Assembly: GCA_903921205.1 (NCBI GenBank)
Contig: CAIXPF010000067.1
Coordinates: forward strand, 1 to 55,395
Origin: an uncultured Acidimicrobiia bacterium
GTDB taxonomy: Bacteria > Actinomycetota > Acidimicrobiia > Acidimicrobiales > CAIXPF01
Direction: 5' to 3'
Length of the DNA: 55,395 nt
In this document: positions 7,581 to 15,501 of the stretch, piece after piece
Position numbering within the stretch: the first letter of the stretch is position 1
Layout: each line of letters opens with the position of its first letter
The notes under the pieces: model-generated
The model's database searches: none
What the model saw: the letters and a program-made list of their open reading frames with translations, nothing else
What the model was told of the DNA's origin: nothing
Position numbers and translations under genes: made by a program

Positions 7581-7646
7581 CCCGAACGACCCCGAAGTGT
7601 AGTGAGCCACCGCCGGCGGCACGCTGACCCCCGCCACCGCACGCCC

Positions 7647-7694
7647 CGACACGAACCCGGCCCGACACGAACCCGGCCCGAAGCGAACCCGGCC
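7647..7694. repeat. Three tandem 16-bp repeats
   Basis: CGACACGAACCCGGCC occurs twice exactly and once as CGAAGCGAACCCGGCC, in the gap between the glycosylase gene end and the Thr-rich protein gene. Its function is unknown. Confidence 0.8.
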
Positions 7695-7711
7695 CGACCG
7701 GGGCGGACCCG

Positions 7712-8491
7712 TCAGCGTTGTTCGGCCGGGCACCAGATCGTCGTTCGTCCTCCCACCGTGGCCCGGGCCAGTGGCCGGCCGCAGCGCGGACAACCGGTGG
7801 AACGGTCCCGGGCCACGAACAGGTCGCCGGTGTGGGACCCGCCGCGACCGTCGAGCTCGGCCAGGGTCCGGCGCAGCACGCGGTGCAGCCGTCGCCGCTC
7901 GGCGGCGTCGAGCCCACCGGCCGGACGGGTGGGGTCGAGGTGAGCCCGCCACAGGAGCTCGTCGACGAGCAGGTTCCCGAGACCGGCGAGCCGGCTCTGG
8001 TCGAGCAACCGCGCCTTCAACGCCACACCGCCGTCGAGCACGGCGCCGAGCGCAGCCGGCCCGATCGAGGCCGCATCGGGACCGAGCGCGTCGAGGCAGG
8101 GGTCGAGCTCCACACCGCCGAGCCGGCGCGGATCGATCATCACCAGGTCACCGCCATCGGCGAAGCGCAGGGCGAAACGTTCCCATCGGGGCTCCCGACG
8201 GCCGCTGCTGTACTCGAGCTTGTCGATCGCCGCCACCCCGTCGACGACGAGGCGGCCGGTCATGCCGAAACGCAGACCCAGCACCGCGTCGCCGTCGAGA
8301 TCGAGCAGCAGCAGCTTGCCCTGGCGTCGGGCACCGCGCACGACTGCGCCGTCGAGCAGCGCGCCGAGCTCGCCTGCGGTCAGCCCACCGCGCAGGTACC
8401 ACGCGTCGGGCGCGTCGACCGACGCGATCCGGCGGCCCACCACCCGCTCGGCCAGGCGCCGGTAGTACTCCACCTCGAGCAGCTCGGGCAT
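7712..8491 (-). CDS. Fpg/Nei-family DNA glycosylase, divergent
   Basis: A 259-residue base-excision repair enzyme. The N-terminus MPELLEVEYYRR carries the catalytic Pro2 and Glu3 (usual form MPELPEVE), a helix-two-turn-helix lies at RLAGLGNLLVDELLWRA, and a zinc-finger-like end follows. The finger starts GCPRCGRPL but ends IWCPAEQR, so three of the four zinc cysteines are present and the fourth is Glu. GGRTTIW keeps the Arg that fills the lesion space. It lies 25 bp downstream of metX on the same strand, so it may be cotranscribed. Whether it prefers 8-oxoguanine or oxidised pyrimidines cannot be told. Confidence 0.82.
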   Translation of the reverse strand: MPELLEVEYYRRLAERVVGRRIASVDAPDAWYLRGGLTAGELGALLDGAVVRGARRQGKLLLLDLDGDAVLGLRFGMTGRLVVDGVAAIDKLEYSSGRREPRWERFALRFADGGDLVMIDPRRLGGVELDPCLDALGPDAASIGPAALGAVLDGGVALKARLLDQSRLAGLGNLLVDELLWRAHLDPTRPAGGLDAAERRRLHRVLRRTLAELDGRGGSHTGDLFVARDRSTGCPRCGRPLARATVGGRTTIWCPAEQR

Positions 8492-8516
8492 CGTCGTCGG
8501 CCTGCGACGTCCGGCT

Positions 8517-9710
8517 TCAGAGCCGGGCCAGGAAGCGCTCGATGGCCGAACCCACCTGGTCGAACTCGAGGAGAAAGCCGTCGTGGCCGTGAGGGCTCTC
8601 GATCACCACGTGATCGACCGTGGCGCCGCAACGCTGCAGGCCGTCGCGCAACGCCTCCTGCTGGTACGGCGGGTAGAGCGTGTCGGTAGGGATCGCCATG
8701 GTGCACACCGGTGCCGTGATCCGGGCCAGCGCGGCATCGGTCCCGCCACGGCCGCGCCCGATGTCGTGCAGGTCCATGGCCCGGTTGAGCACCAGGTAGG
8801 TGTTGGCGTCGAAGCGCCGCACCAGCTTCTCGCCGTGGTAGGTCAGGTAGGACTCGACCTCGAAGGGATCCCACAGTCCGAAGTGGTCGACCGGGTTGGT
8901 GCTGTTGCGGCCGAACCGTTGCTGGAAGATCGGCTCGGCGCGGTAGTGGATCTGGGCAATCTGACGGGCGAGGGCCAGCCCGTCCTGCGGGCCGTCACCC
9001 GGTGCAGCGTCGTAGTAGTCACCGTTGCGCCAGCGAGGGTCGTTCGCCACGGCCAACCGTCCGACGGCGCTCCAGGCGATCTGTTGGGCGCTGGCCTCGG
9101 CCGTCGAGGCGATGGACACCAACGAGCGGACCCGGTCGGGATAGATGATCCCCCATTCGAGGACCTGCATGCCGCCCATCGAACCGCCGATCACCGACAG
9201 CCATCGCCCGATGCCCAGCTCGTCGGCCAGGCGCCGCTGGCAGCGCACCATGTCCCGGATGGTGACCACCGGGAACGCCGACCCCCAGGGACGTCCGGTA
9301 CGGGGGTCGATCGAGGAGGGTCCGGTGCTGCCCTGGCAACCGCCGAGCACGTTGGCGCACACGACGAAGTACCGGTCGGTGTCGAGCGTGCGACCCGGAC
9401 CGATGAGCGGGTCCCACCAGCCGGCGGTCGGTTGCCCCGGGCCGGAATCGCCTGCGGCGTGGGCGTCGCCGGTCAGCGCATGGCAGACCAGGATGGCATT
9501 GCCACCGTCGGGGTCGAGCGCGCCCCACGTCTCGTAGGCGACCACGACCTCGGGCAGGATGCCACCCTCCTCGAGGGCGAAGGGCACGGCCCGCAGCGAG
9601 AAGAACCTCCGGTCGTGCGTCGGCTGGCCGGGAGTCCAGGCCCCGCTGGCGGGCAGCGGCTTGCGTCCGGGGGGACGACCGAGGCCATCGGGTGGCTGCA
9701 CTCGGTTCAT
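8517..9710 (-). CDS. metX: Homoserine O-acetyltransferase (alpha/beta hydrolase fold)
   Basis: A 397-residue enzyme of methionine synthesis that transfers an acyl group from acetyl-CoA (or succinyl-CoA) to L-homoserine. The nucleophile Ser sits in IGGSMGGMQVLEWG, the catalytic His in SPHGHDGFL, and the acid is an Asp in the AIPTDTLYPP segment. LVCHALTGDAHAAG is the oxyanion-side family signature. The start is ATG 9710 with an AGGAGG ribosome site 8 nt upstream; longer frames are rejected because they run into the riboswitch. Control is likely by the SAM riboswitch just upstream. The family assignment is firm; acetyl versus succinyl donor is not decided. Confidence 0.93.
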   Translation of the reverse strand: MNRVQPPDGLGRPPGRKPLPASGAWTPGQPTHDRRFFSLRAVPFALEEGGILPEVVVAYETWGALDPDGGNAILVCHALTGDAHAAGDSGPGQPTAGWWDPLIGPGRTLDTDRYFVVCANVLGGCQGSTGPSSIDPRTGRPWGSAFPVVTIRDMVRCQRRLADELGIGRWLSVIGGSMGGMQVLEWGIIYPDRVRSLVSIASTAEASAQQIAWSAVGRLAVANDPRWRNGDYYDAAPGDGPQDGLALARQIAQIHYRAEPIFQQRFGRNSTNPVDHFGLWDPFEVESYLTYHGEKLVRRFDANTYLVLNRAMDLHDIGRGRGGTDAALARITAPVCTMAIPTDTLYPPYQQEALRDGLQRCGATVDHVVIESPHGHDGFLLEFDQVGSAIERFLARL

Positions 9711-9779
9711 GGGGCGATCCTCCTCGGACTTGAGTTGCCCGTCCTGCCGGCCGGGCCGCATCTCCGTGGTCGGGCGGCG

Positions 9780-9900
9780 TCGAGACGGGCCGTCGCACGG
9801 ATTGGCACCTTGGGTGTCCGATCCCAGGTTGCCGGAACCTCGCAGCAGGGCTGGTCGGTTCACTCCGGATGTGGATCTCCATTGGACCAAGAATGATGCG
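9780..9900 (-). promoter_or_regulatory. SAM riboswitch (SAM-I clan) upstream of metX
   Basis: The minus-strand leader contains TTCCGGCAACC, then a short hairpin, then CCCAAGGTGCCAATCC. These are the CGGCAACC and GGTGCCAA blocks that build the ligand core of the S-box family. CATCCGGAGTGAACC upstream resembles the kink-turn strand. CGCATC (9895-9900) could pair with GATGCG (9757-9762) as an outer helix. Position directly before metX fits. The exact subclass (SAM-I or an I/IV variant) and the boundaries are uncertain. Confidence 0.75.
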
Positions 9901-9930
9901 GGCCCGTCAATGCAGCCGGGCCGAGGTGGC

Positions 9931-10146
9931 TCACGCCGCTGCGCCACCGACCCATTCGGTCAGCCAGGCCTCGAGCTCGAGTTCGGCCGCTCGACGCCGG
10001 TAGGCGGTGGCCAGCGCCGACGGCAGCGCATCGGCTTCATCGCGGAGTCCCTCGGCACGGTCCCGCAACGCCTTGCTCCGTGAACCGGGAGCCGCCGTCG
10101 GAACCAGTCGCAGGGTCATGGTGGTGTCACCCGAAGATGCGGTCAT
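9931..10146 (-). CDS. Small helical protein of unknown function
   Basis: A 71-residue protein. The central part RSKALRDRAEGLRDEADALP and LATAYRRRAAELELEAWLTE are amphipathic, charged helices, probably a coiled coil. The start ATG 10146 is chosen for the GGGAGGT ribosome site 12 nt upstream. It lies downstream of the methyltransferase gene on the same strand (54 bp gap) and may be part of its operon. No family is recognised. Confidence 0.55.
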   Translation of the reverse strand: MTASSGDTTMTLRLVPTAAPGSRSKALRDRAEGLRDEADALPSALATAYRRRAAELELEAWLTEWVGGAAA

Positions 10147-10200
10147 GGCTGGTACAACACCTCCCGGCCGCAGACATTTCACGGGAGCGGCACTGCTCGA

Positions 10201-12279
10201 TTACAGATCCGTGGCAGGAAGATGACGCGCTGCCTCGGCCGCCCACCAGCGACGCACCGTGCCCGCCTTGTCCGCGGGGACGCCGTACGCCTGGGCCATG
10301 AGCTCACCGCAGCGTTGCCACACCCCGAGGTCAGCCGGAACTGCCCCGGTGCCCCGCAGCAGCAGCGCCGCCTCACGCCAGGGTTCGGCTTCGATCGGGG
10401 TCGGCAGGGCCAGCACCTGCTTGGCCCCGAGACGGAAGGCGCCGGCCGACAAACCGGCCCCGGCGAACCGCGTGGCTGCGTGCGCCGACACCACCGGTGC
10501 CGCCAGCACCGCCGCCACCATCCAGATCGGTTCCACCGCACCGAACGGCCCGGTCCTCGCCGCCGACCCGTCATCGGGTTCGACGGCGACGACCGGTACC
10601 GACGGCACGACGAGACCGCCGAGGTCGGGGGCGAACACGACCACCGACGTCTGCGTGGCCAGCACCAGCTTCGGTCGGAGGCGGCGCACCACCCACCGGT
10701 ACAGGCTCGGGTCGCCCTCGGCCAACGCCTCGAGGTCGACCGCGGGGCGCGACCAACGTCGTCCGGCGAATCGCACCGGCACCTCGCCCCACCGCAACCG
10801 GCCGAGCCGCAACAGGCCCGAGGTGACCAACGGCGCCCACCGAACTACGGGCTCGTCCACGGAGCCGCCGGACGGTGCAGCCGGTCGGCGAATGCCGGAG
10901 AGCGCCGCACCGGGGTGTTCGTGGACATAGGGCGCCAACCCGTAGAACTGGTCCCGGAACCCTGCAGTTGCGGTGGTGAGGTCACCGAGACGGCCGGCCC
11001 CTCGCAACGACACCGACGGAACGCCACGTCCCACCGCCAGCAGCGGTGCCCACTCCCCCATCGGGCGAACCGGTCCGCCCCCCGACGCGGCCGGCGCCGA
11101 CGACGAATCGGACTCCCGCGGCGAATCGACGTCTTTTCGCCCCGACGGGATCACCGGTGCTCCCGCCCACAACCGGAACGGACCGCCCGAGGCCCCGGGG
11201 CCGGCGGTCTCGCGAACCCGGCGCAGGACCGGCGCGCACACCCGGACGCCGGCGGCGAAAACGTCGCCCCCACCGATCCACAGGCCCTCGAGCCGGGCAC
11301 GTCGCTCGATGTCGGCACGCGCACGCGCGCCATGTGCGCCCACCAACGTCGACTCAGGTTGGACCAGTACCACCCTGCCGCCCTCGGCCACCAGGTCCAG
11401 CGCTGCGAGGAGGAACAACAGGGCCGTGTCGACGTAGCCCTTGGCCGCGTCGCCGAATCGTCCCTGCAGGAGCTTCCGTGACGCTGCCGACCGAGCCGTC
11501 ACCCCCTGAAGCTGGTTGAGGAACGGTGGGTTGCCCACCACCACGTCCACCGGTCCCGGCGGCGGGCCGCCGGGACCGGGCAACGCGAGCCCGTCCCCGG
11601 ACCGCACCGCCTCGGGCGACGGCCACCACGGCACATCGTCGATCGTCCAGGCCCACCAGGCGAGGGCGGTACGGGCCACGGCCACCGCACCGGGGTCGAT
11701 GTCACAGCCCCGCAGAGCAGCAACACACGCCGCACCACTGACGCCGCAGCGCTGCCGGAATCGCTCGGCGGCGGCCAGCAGGAACGCCCCGCTCCCCATC
11801 GCCGGATCGGCCACCACCAGCAGCCCATCCGGACAGTCGGCCGACCCATCGAGCGCAGGCGATGATCCTGCGACACCGTCGCAGGCCAGACCCACCAGCC
11901 CTTGTGCCACCGAACCCGGCGTGTAGAAGACGCCACCACGCCGCCGCGCCGAGGCGCTGAGCGCCGCCTCGTAGACCAGCCCGAGCAGGTGCGGCACCGT
12001 GACCGCATCGGCGCTCGCCGCCCGCACCGTCTCCGCGGCCAACCCGGCGGGCAGCTCGGCAGTGCCCGGCCGGCCAGGGGCAACGGCGCGTGGTGCAGCT
12101 GCAGCGGCCAACGGTTCGAGCAATGTGGCCGGCGCGCCATCGCGGCGGGCGGCGGCTTCGGCCACTGCAGCGACCGCCAGTACCGCCGTCCCGACCCGAC
12201 CCGGCCCGGTCTCGCCGGATGCCCATCGCTGCCAGGCCCGGAGACAGCGCCCGAGGCCTGTTCCCGGGCCCTGCTGCAT
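10201..12279 (-). CDS. N6-adenine-specific DNA methyltransferase, orphan-like
   Basis: A 692-residue class I SAM-dependent methyltransferase. GVFYTPGSVAQGLV is the usual helix before motif I, ADPAMGSGAFLLAA (about residue 157) is the SAM-binding motif I, and VVVGNPPFLNQLQG has catalytic NPPF at 250-253. The C-terminal ~300 residues resemble a TaqI/Eco57I-type target-recognition region. No nuclease domain is visible and no restriction partner lies nearby. It could be an orphan epigenetic methyltransferase or the modification half of a lost type IIG system. Its start is 21 bp from the divergent Nudix start. Start choice ATG 12279 is moderate. Confidence 0.78.
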   Translation of the reverse strand: MQQGPGTGLGRCLRAWQRWASGETGPGRVGTAVLAVAAVAEAAARRDGAPATLLEPLAAAAAPRAVAPGRPGTAELPAGLAAETVRAASADAVTVPHLLGLVYEAALSASARRRGGVFYTPGSVAQGLVGLACDGVAGSSPALDGSADCPDGLLVVADPAMGSGAFLLAAAERFRQRCGVSGAACVAALRGCDIDPGAVAVARTALAWWAWTIDDVPWWPSPEAVRSGDGLALPGPGGPPPGPVDVVVGNPPFLNQLQGVTARSAASRKLLQGRFGDAAKGYVDTALLFLLAALDLVAEGGRVVLVQPESTLVGAHGARARADIERRARLEGLWIGGGDVFAAGVRVCAPVLRRVRETAGPGASGGPFRLWAGAPVIPSGRKDVDSPRESDSSSAPAASGGGPVRPMGEWAPLLAVGRGVPSVSLRGAGRLGDLTTATAGFRDQFYGLAPYVHEHPGAALSGIRRPAAPSGGSVDEPVVRWAPLVTSGLLRLGRLRWGEVPVRFAGRRWSRPAVDLEALAEGDPSLYRWVVRRLRPKLVLATQTSVVVFAPDLGGLVVPSVPVVAVEPDDGSAARTGPFGAVEPIWMVAAVLAAPVVSAHAATRFAGAGLSAGAFRLGAKQVLALPTPIEAEPWREAALLLRGTGAVPADLGVWQRCGELMAQAYGVPADKAGTVRRWWAAEAARHLPATDL

Positions 12280-12300
12280 CTCCCTACAATGCCCGTTCTG

Positions 12301-12849
12301 ATGCGTTGGACCGTGCATGGTGAGCGGGCGATGTACTCATCGCCGTGGATGAGTGTCCGCCTCGTGGACGTCGAACTCCCCGACGGCGTCCGGTTCGAGC
12401 ACCACGCCCTGCGCATGGCGGCGACGGCGGCCGGCACCGTGCTCTACGACCCGCGTCCCGATCGTGGGGTGCTGCTGCTCTACCGCCACCGGTTCATCGG
12501 CGATTTCTGGGGATGGGAGATCCCGGCCGGACGGGTGGAAGCCGGGGAGGACCCTGCGGATGCAGCACGCCGGGAAGCCCGCGAGGAAGTCGGCTGGGAG
12601 CCGCAGGTGCTCACCCGGCTGACGTCGTACCGTTTCGCGTCGGGCAGCTCCGACGGCGAGTTCCACCTGTACTTCGGGACCGCACTGCAGGAGGTCGGCC
12701 CACCCACCGACCCCAACGAGGCCGAACGCATCACCTGGTTCAGCCCTAGCGCCGTGCGCGAGCTCATCACCGCCGGGGAGATCCACGACGGCCTGTCGCT
12801 GACCGCTCTGCTGTGGGCGTTCAGCTTCGGGCTGTTCGAGCGCGGCTGA
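12301..12849 (+). CDS. Nudix hydrolase (ADP-ribose pyrophosphatase-like)
   Basis: A 182-residue protein. The Nudix box is complete: GRVEAGE, then seven residues, then REAREEVGWE. It would hydrolyse a nucleoside diphosphate linked to another group, and the N-terminal SPWMSVRLVDVELPDG strand followed by an EHHALR segment recalls the ADP-ribose/NADH branch. ATG 12301 is preferred over ATG 12289 because TACAAT (12285-12290) lies 10 nt upstream, fitting leaderless transcription. It is divergent from the methyltransferase gene. Confidence 0.88.
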   Translation: MRWTVHGERAMYSSPWMSVRLVDVELPDGVRFEHHALRMAATAAGTVLYDPRPDRGVLLLYRHRFIGDFWGWEIPAGRVEAGEDPADAARREAREEVGWEPQVLTRLTSYRFASGSSDGEFHLYFGTALQEVGPPTDPNEAERITWFSPSAVRELITAGEIHDGLSLTALLWAFSFGLFERG

Positions 12850-12886
12850 GCCCACCCCCGCCCGCGGTCCGGCGCCCGCAGATCGC

Positions 12887-14062
12887 TCAGGACTGGCCGG
12901 CGGTGGCCATCGGATCCCACGCAGCGAGATCGTTCAGGCGGGGATCGTTGGAGAACATCTCCACCATCGGGAGCTTGAGGTTGAGCCGGTTCTGCAACCG
13001 CCGCACCTCGAGTTCCTGATTCCACAGCACCAGCGACACCGCCATACCGGCCTCGCCCGCACGGGCGGTTCGTCCGGAACGGTGCAGGTAGGCCTTGTGA
13101 TCCTCGGGCGGGTCGTAGTGGACCACGACGTCGACGTCGTCCACGTGGATCCCGCGGGCGGCGACGTCGGTCGCCACGAGCACGTGCACGTTGCCGGCAG
13201 CGAAGTCGGCGAGGGCCTTCTCCCGCAGGTTCTGGCGCAGATCACCGTGGATCGCCGCCGCCTCGACGCCTTCCTTGAGCAGGGAGGCGGCCACCTTGTC
13301 GGCGCCACGCTTGGTGCGGCTGAAGACCAGCACCCGCTTGGCGTTACGGGCGATCGCCGCGGTCACCTTCACCTTGTCGAGCTCGTGCACCAGCACGAAG
13401 CGGTGCACCATCTGGTCGACGGTCACCTGACGGGACTCGACCTCGTGGAAGACCGGATCGGTCTGGTACTGGCGGACCAGGCTACCGATGACCCCGTCGA
13501 GCGTCGCCGAGAACAGCAGCGTCTGGTGCCGGCCGTCGATGTGGCGCAGGATCCACTCGACCTGGGGCAGGAACCCCATGTCGGCCATCCGGTCGGCCTC
13601 GTCGATGACCACGTGGTCGACATCGGCCACCGACAGCTCGCCCTGCTGGATCAGGTCGATGAGCCGCCCAGGCGTCCCGATGACCAGGTCGACCCCGTCG
13701 ACCAGGCGTTTGATCTGGGTCTCGATACGCGCCCCGCCATAGACGGCGGCGATGCTGATCCCTCGGGCGGTGGCCAGCGGCTCGAGTTCGTCGTGGACCT
13801 GCAACGCCAACTCGCGCGTGGGCACCAGCGTGAGGCCGTGGGGCCGGCGCGGCTGGGCCTTGGCCAGGTTCTGCAGCACCGGCAGCCCGAAGGCCAGGGT
13901 CTTGCCCGAGCCGGTCTTGGCCTTCCCGCACACGTCCTTGCCGGCGACGGCGTCGGGGATGGTGAGGGACTGGATCTCGAAGGGTTGCTCGATTCCGCGG
14001 GCGCGCAGCGCCTCACAGAGATCGGCGGACACGCCGAGTGTTTCAAAACCACTGGAGGGCAC
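12887..14062 (-). CDS. DEAD-box RNA helicase
   Basis: A 391-residue, minimal two-RecA-domain ATP-dependent RNA helicase. In order it carries a Q motif (IEQPFEIQSLTIP), AKTGSGKT, PTRELA, TPGR, DEAD in VVIDEADRM, SAT, and in domain 2 VATDVAARGIHVD and HRSGRTARAG. There is almost no C-terminal extension, unlike CsdA or RhlE relatives. GTG start at 14062 has AAAGG 9 nt upstream. It probably acts in ribosome assembly or RNA turnover. Convergent with the Nudix gene. Confidence 0.92.
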   Translation of the reverse strand: MPSSGFETLGVSADLCEALRARGIEQPFEIQSLTIPDAVAGKDVCGKAKTGSGKTLAFGLPVLQNLAKAQPRRPHGLTLVPTRELALQVHDELEPLATARGISIAAVYGGARIETQIKRLVDGVDLVIGTPGRLIDLIQQGELSVADVDHVVIDEADRMADMGFLPQVEWILRHIDGRHQTLLFSATLDGVIGSLVRQYQTDPVFHEVESRQVTVDQMVHRFVLVHELDKVKVTAAIARNAKRVLVFSRTKRGADKVAASLLKEGVEAAAIHGDLRQNLREKALADFAAGNVHVLVATDVAARGIHVDDVDVVVHYDPPEDHKAYLHRSGRTARAGEAGMAVSLVLWNQELEVRRLQNRLNLKLPMVEMFSNDPRLNDLAAWDPMATAGQS

Positions 14063-14211
14063 GAAGGCACCTTTCGCTCGGAACCGCTACGGGGGCGGCC
14101 GCTCGCTTCGACCCCGCGAACGGCTCCGGCTGGGCAACCTGATGGGCGAGTCCGGCCCAGATGCCAACCGTCCACCCAGCCGTCTGCCGGGCGACGAGCC
14201 CAGTGTACCGC

Positions 14212-14538
14212 TCACCGTGACGATCGGCGCGGCACCGCAGAGCCGGCTGCGTGGCGACGCAAGCGGACGCGCATCCCGCTCACGCCGCGCTCGTCCACCT
14301 CAACGCCCTCGGCCCGCAACCGAGCCGCTTGTTCCTGCTCGTGCCCCGGGGCCAGCCGACCGTTCGCCGCCACCACCCGCCACCACGGAAACTCACCGTC
14401 CGTGGCAGCAAGGAAGTGCCCGACGGCACGGGCCCGGCGGGGATAGCCGGCCTCCTCGGCCACCTCGCCGTAGGTCACGACATCGCCCGGGGCGAGCGAG
14501 CGCAGGACGGCGGCAATCGCATCGGGCAACGGGAGCAT
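14212..14538 (-). CDS. Alkyltransferase-like protein (ATL)
   Basis: A 108-residue protein matching only the DNA-binding C-terminal domain of O6-methylguanine methyltransferase. It carries GDVVTYGEVAEEAGYPRRAR, and PWWRVV stands where active MGMT has PCHRV. The alkyl-acceptor Cys is therefore Trp, the hallmark of ATL proteins. These bind O6-alkylguanine, flip and bend the DNA, and pass the lesion to nucleotide excision repair. Start ATG 14538. It follows the helicase on the same strand. Confidence 0.85.
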   Translation of the reverse strand: MLPLPDAIAAVLRSLAPGDVVTYGEVAEEAGYPRRARAVGHFLAATDGEFPWWRVVAANGRLAPGHEQEQAARLRAEGVEVDERGVSGMRVRLRRHAAGSAVPRRSSR

Positions 14539-14673
14539 GGACCGATGTTCGCGCACCGTGCCGGCGGCCGGCCCGCTCCGCGCCTCATCACGCCCGCGCG
14601 CTGACCGCTGCGCCACCACCGAGTGCCCGCTCCTCGCCCCGCCGCCGCGACCGCGACCGCTACCGTCTGGACT

Positions 14674-15501
14674 GTGCTGCAGGAGGGCTGGCTGGACGAC
14701 CACCTACGGACCTGGCCGGCCACCACCGTGGCCGTCGGGGCGACCGATGCCGCGGGCACCTTGGCCGTCAGCGGCCCGACCGACCGGGTGCTGCCGCTGG
14801 CCTCGGTGACCAAGCTGCTGGTGTCCATGGCCTGCTGGGTCGCCCTCGAGGAGGAGACCCTGCACCTCGACGAGCCGGCCGGGCCGCCGGGCTCGACGGT
14901 CCGCCATCTCCTGGCCCACGCCTCGGGGCTCGCCCCCGACGACGCTCGGGTGCTGGCCGCCCCGGGGACCCGCCGGATCTACTCCAATGCCGGGTTCGAG
15001 GTGCTCGCCGCCCATCTCGAAGCGGCATCGGGCCTCACCGTGGCGACCTATCTCACCGAGGCGGTACTCGACCCACTGGGCTGCCGGGACCTCCGCCTCG
15101 AGGGGTCACCGGCGCACGCCGGCCGGGGCACGGTGCACGACCTGCTGACGATCGGCCGTGAACTGCTCGCCCCCCGACTCGTGCACCACAGCACCTGGCG
15201 CGCAGCGACCGCACCGCAGTTCCCCGACCTTGCGGGAGTTCTGCCGGGCTTCGGCCACCACGACCCCAACCCGTGGGGCCTGGGGGTCGAGGTGCGCGGC
15301 GAGAAGACGCCGCACTGGACCGGTCGCCGCAACAGCCCGGCGACGTTCGGTCATTTCGGGCGCAGCGGTTCGTTCCTGTGGGTCGACCCCGTCGCCGGGC
15401 TGGCCGTCGCAGGGCTCGGCGACCTGCCCTTCGGCCCGTGGGCCGCCATCGCGTGGCCACAACTCTCCGACGCCGTCCTGGCCGAGCTGCGCCGCAGCTA
15501 G
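14674..15501 (+). CDS. Serine beta-lactamase-fold hydrolase
   Basis: A 275-residue protein of the class C beta-lactamase/DD-peptidase-like family. SVTK is the SxxK box with the nucleophile Ser and Lys, YSN is the Tyr box, and HFGRSG replaces the KTG box as in many esterase-type members. There is no signal peptide, so it is probably a cytoplasmic esterase or peptidase rather than a resistance enzyme. GTG 14674 is chosen because TACCGT lies 7 nt upstream. A GTG at 14623 would add a low-complexity Ala/Thr leader. Its stop overlaps the convergent lgt stop. Confidence 0.75.
   Translation: MLQEGWLDDHLRTWPATTVAVGATDAAGTLAVSGPTDRVLPLASVTKLLVSMACWVALEEETLHLDEPAGPPGSTVRHLLAHASGLAPDDARVLAAPGTRRIYSNAGFEVLAAHLEAASGLTVATYLTEAVLDPLGCRDLRLEGSPAHAGRGTVHDLLTIGRELLAPRLVHHSTWRAATAPQFPDLAGVLPGFGHHDPNPWGLGVEVRGEKTPHWTGRRNSPATFGHFGRSGSFLWVDPVAGLAVAGLGDLPFGPWAAIAWPQLSDAVLAELRRS

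Noticed and set aside
7000-7602. Plus-strand Val-rich ORF opposite the Thr-rich protein
   Set aside because: It is the complement of Thr codons (ACC to GGT/GTG). The minus frame has a signal peptide and membrane helix.
14674-15501. Beta-lactam resistance enzyme
   Set aside because: There is no signal peptide and no KTG box. The HFGRSG form is typical of esterase-like members.
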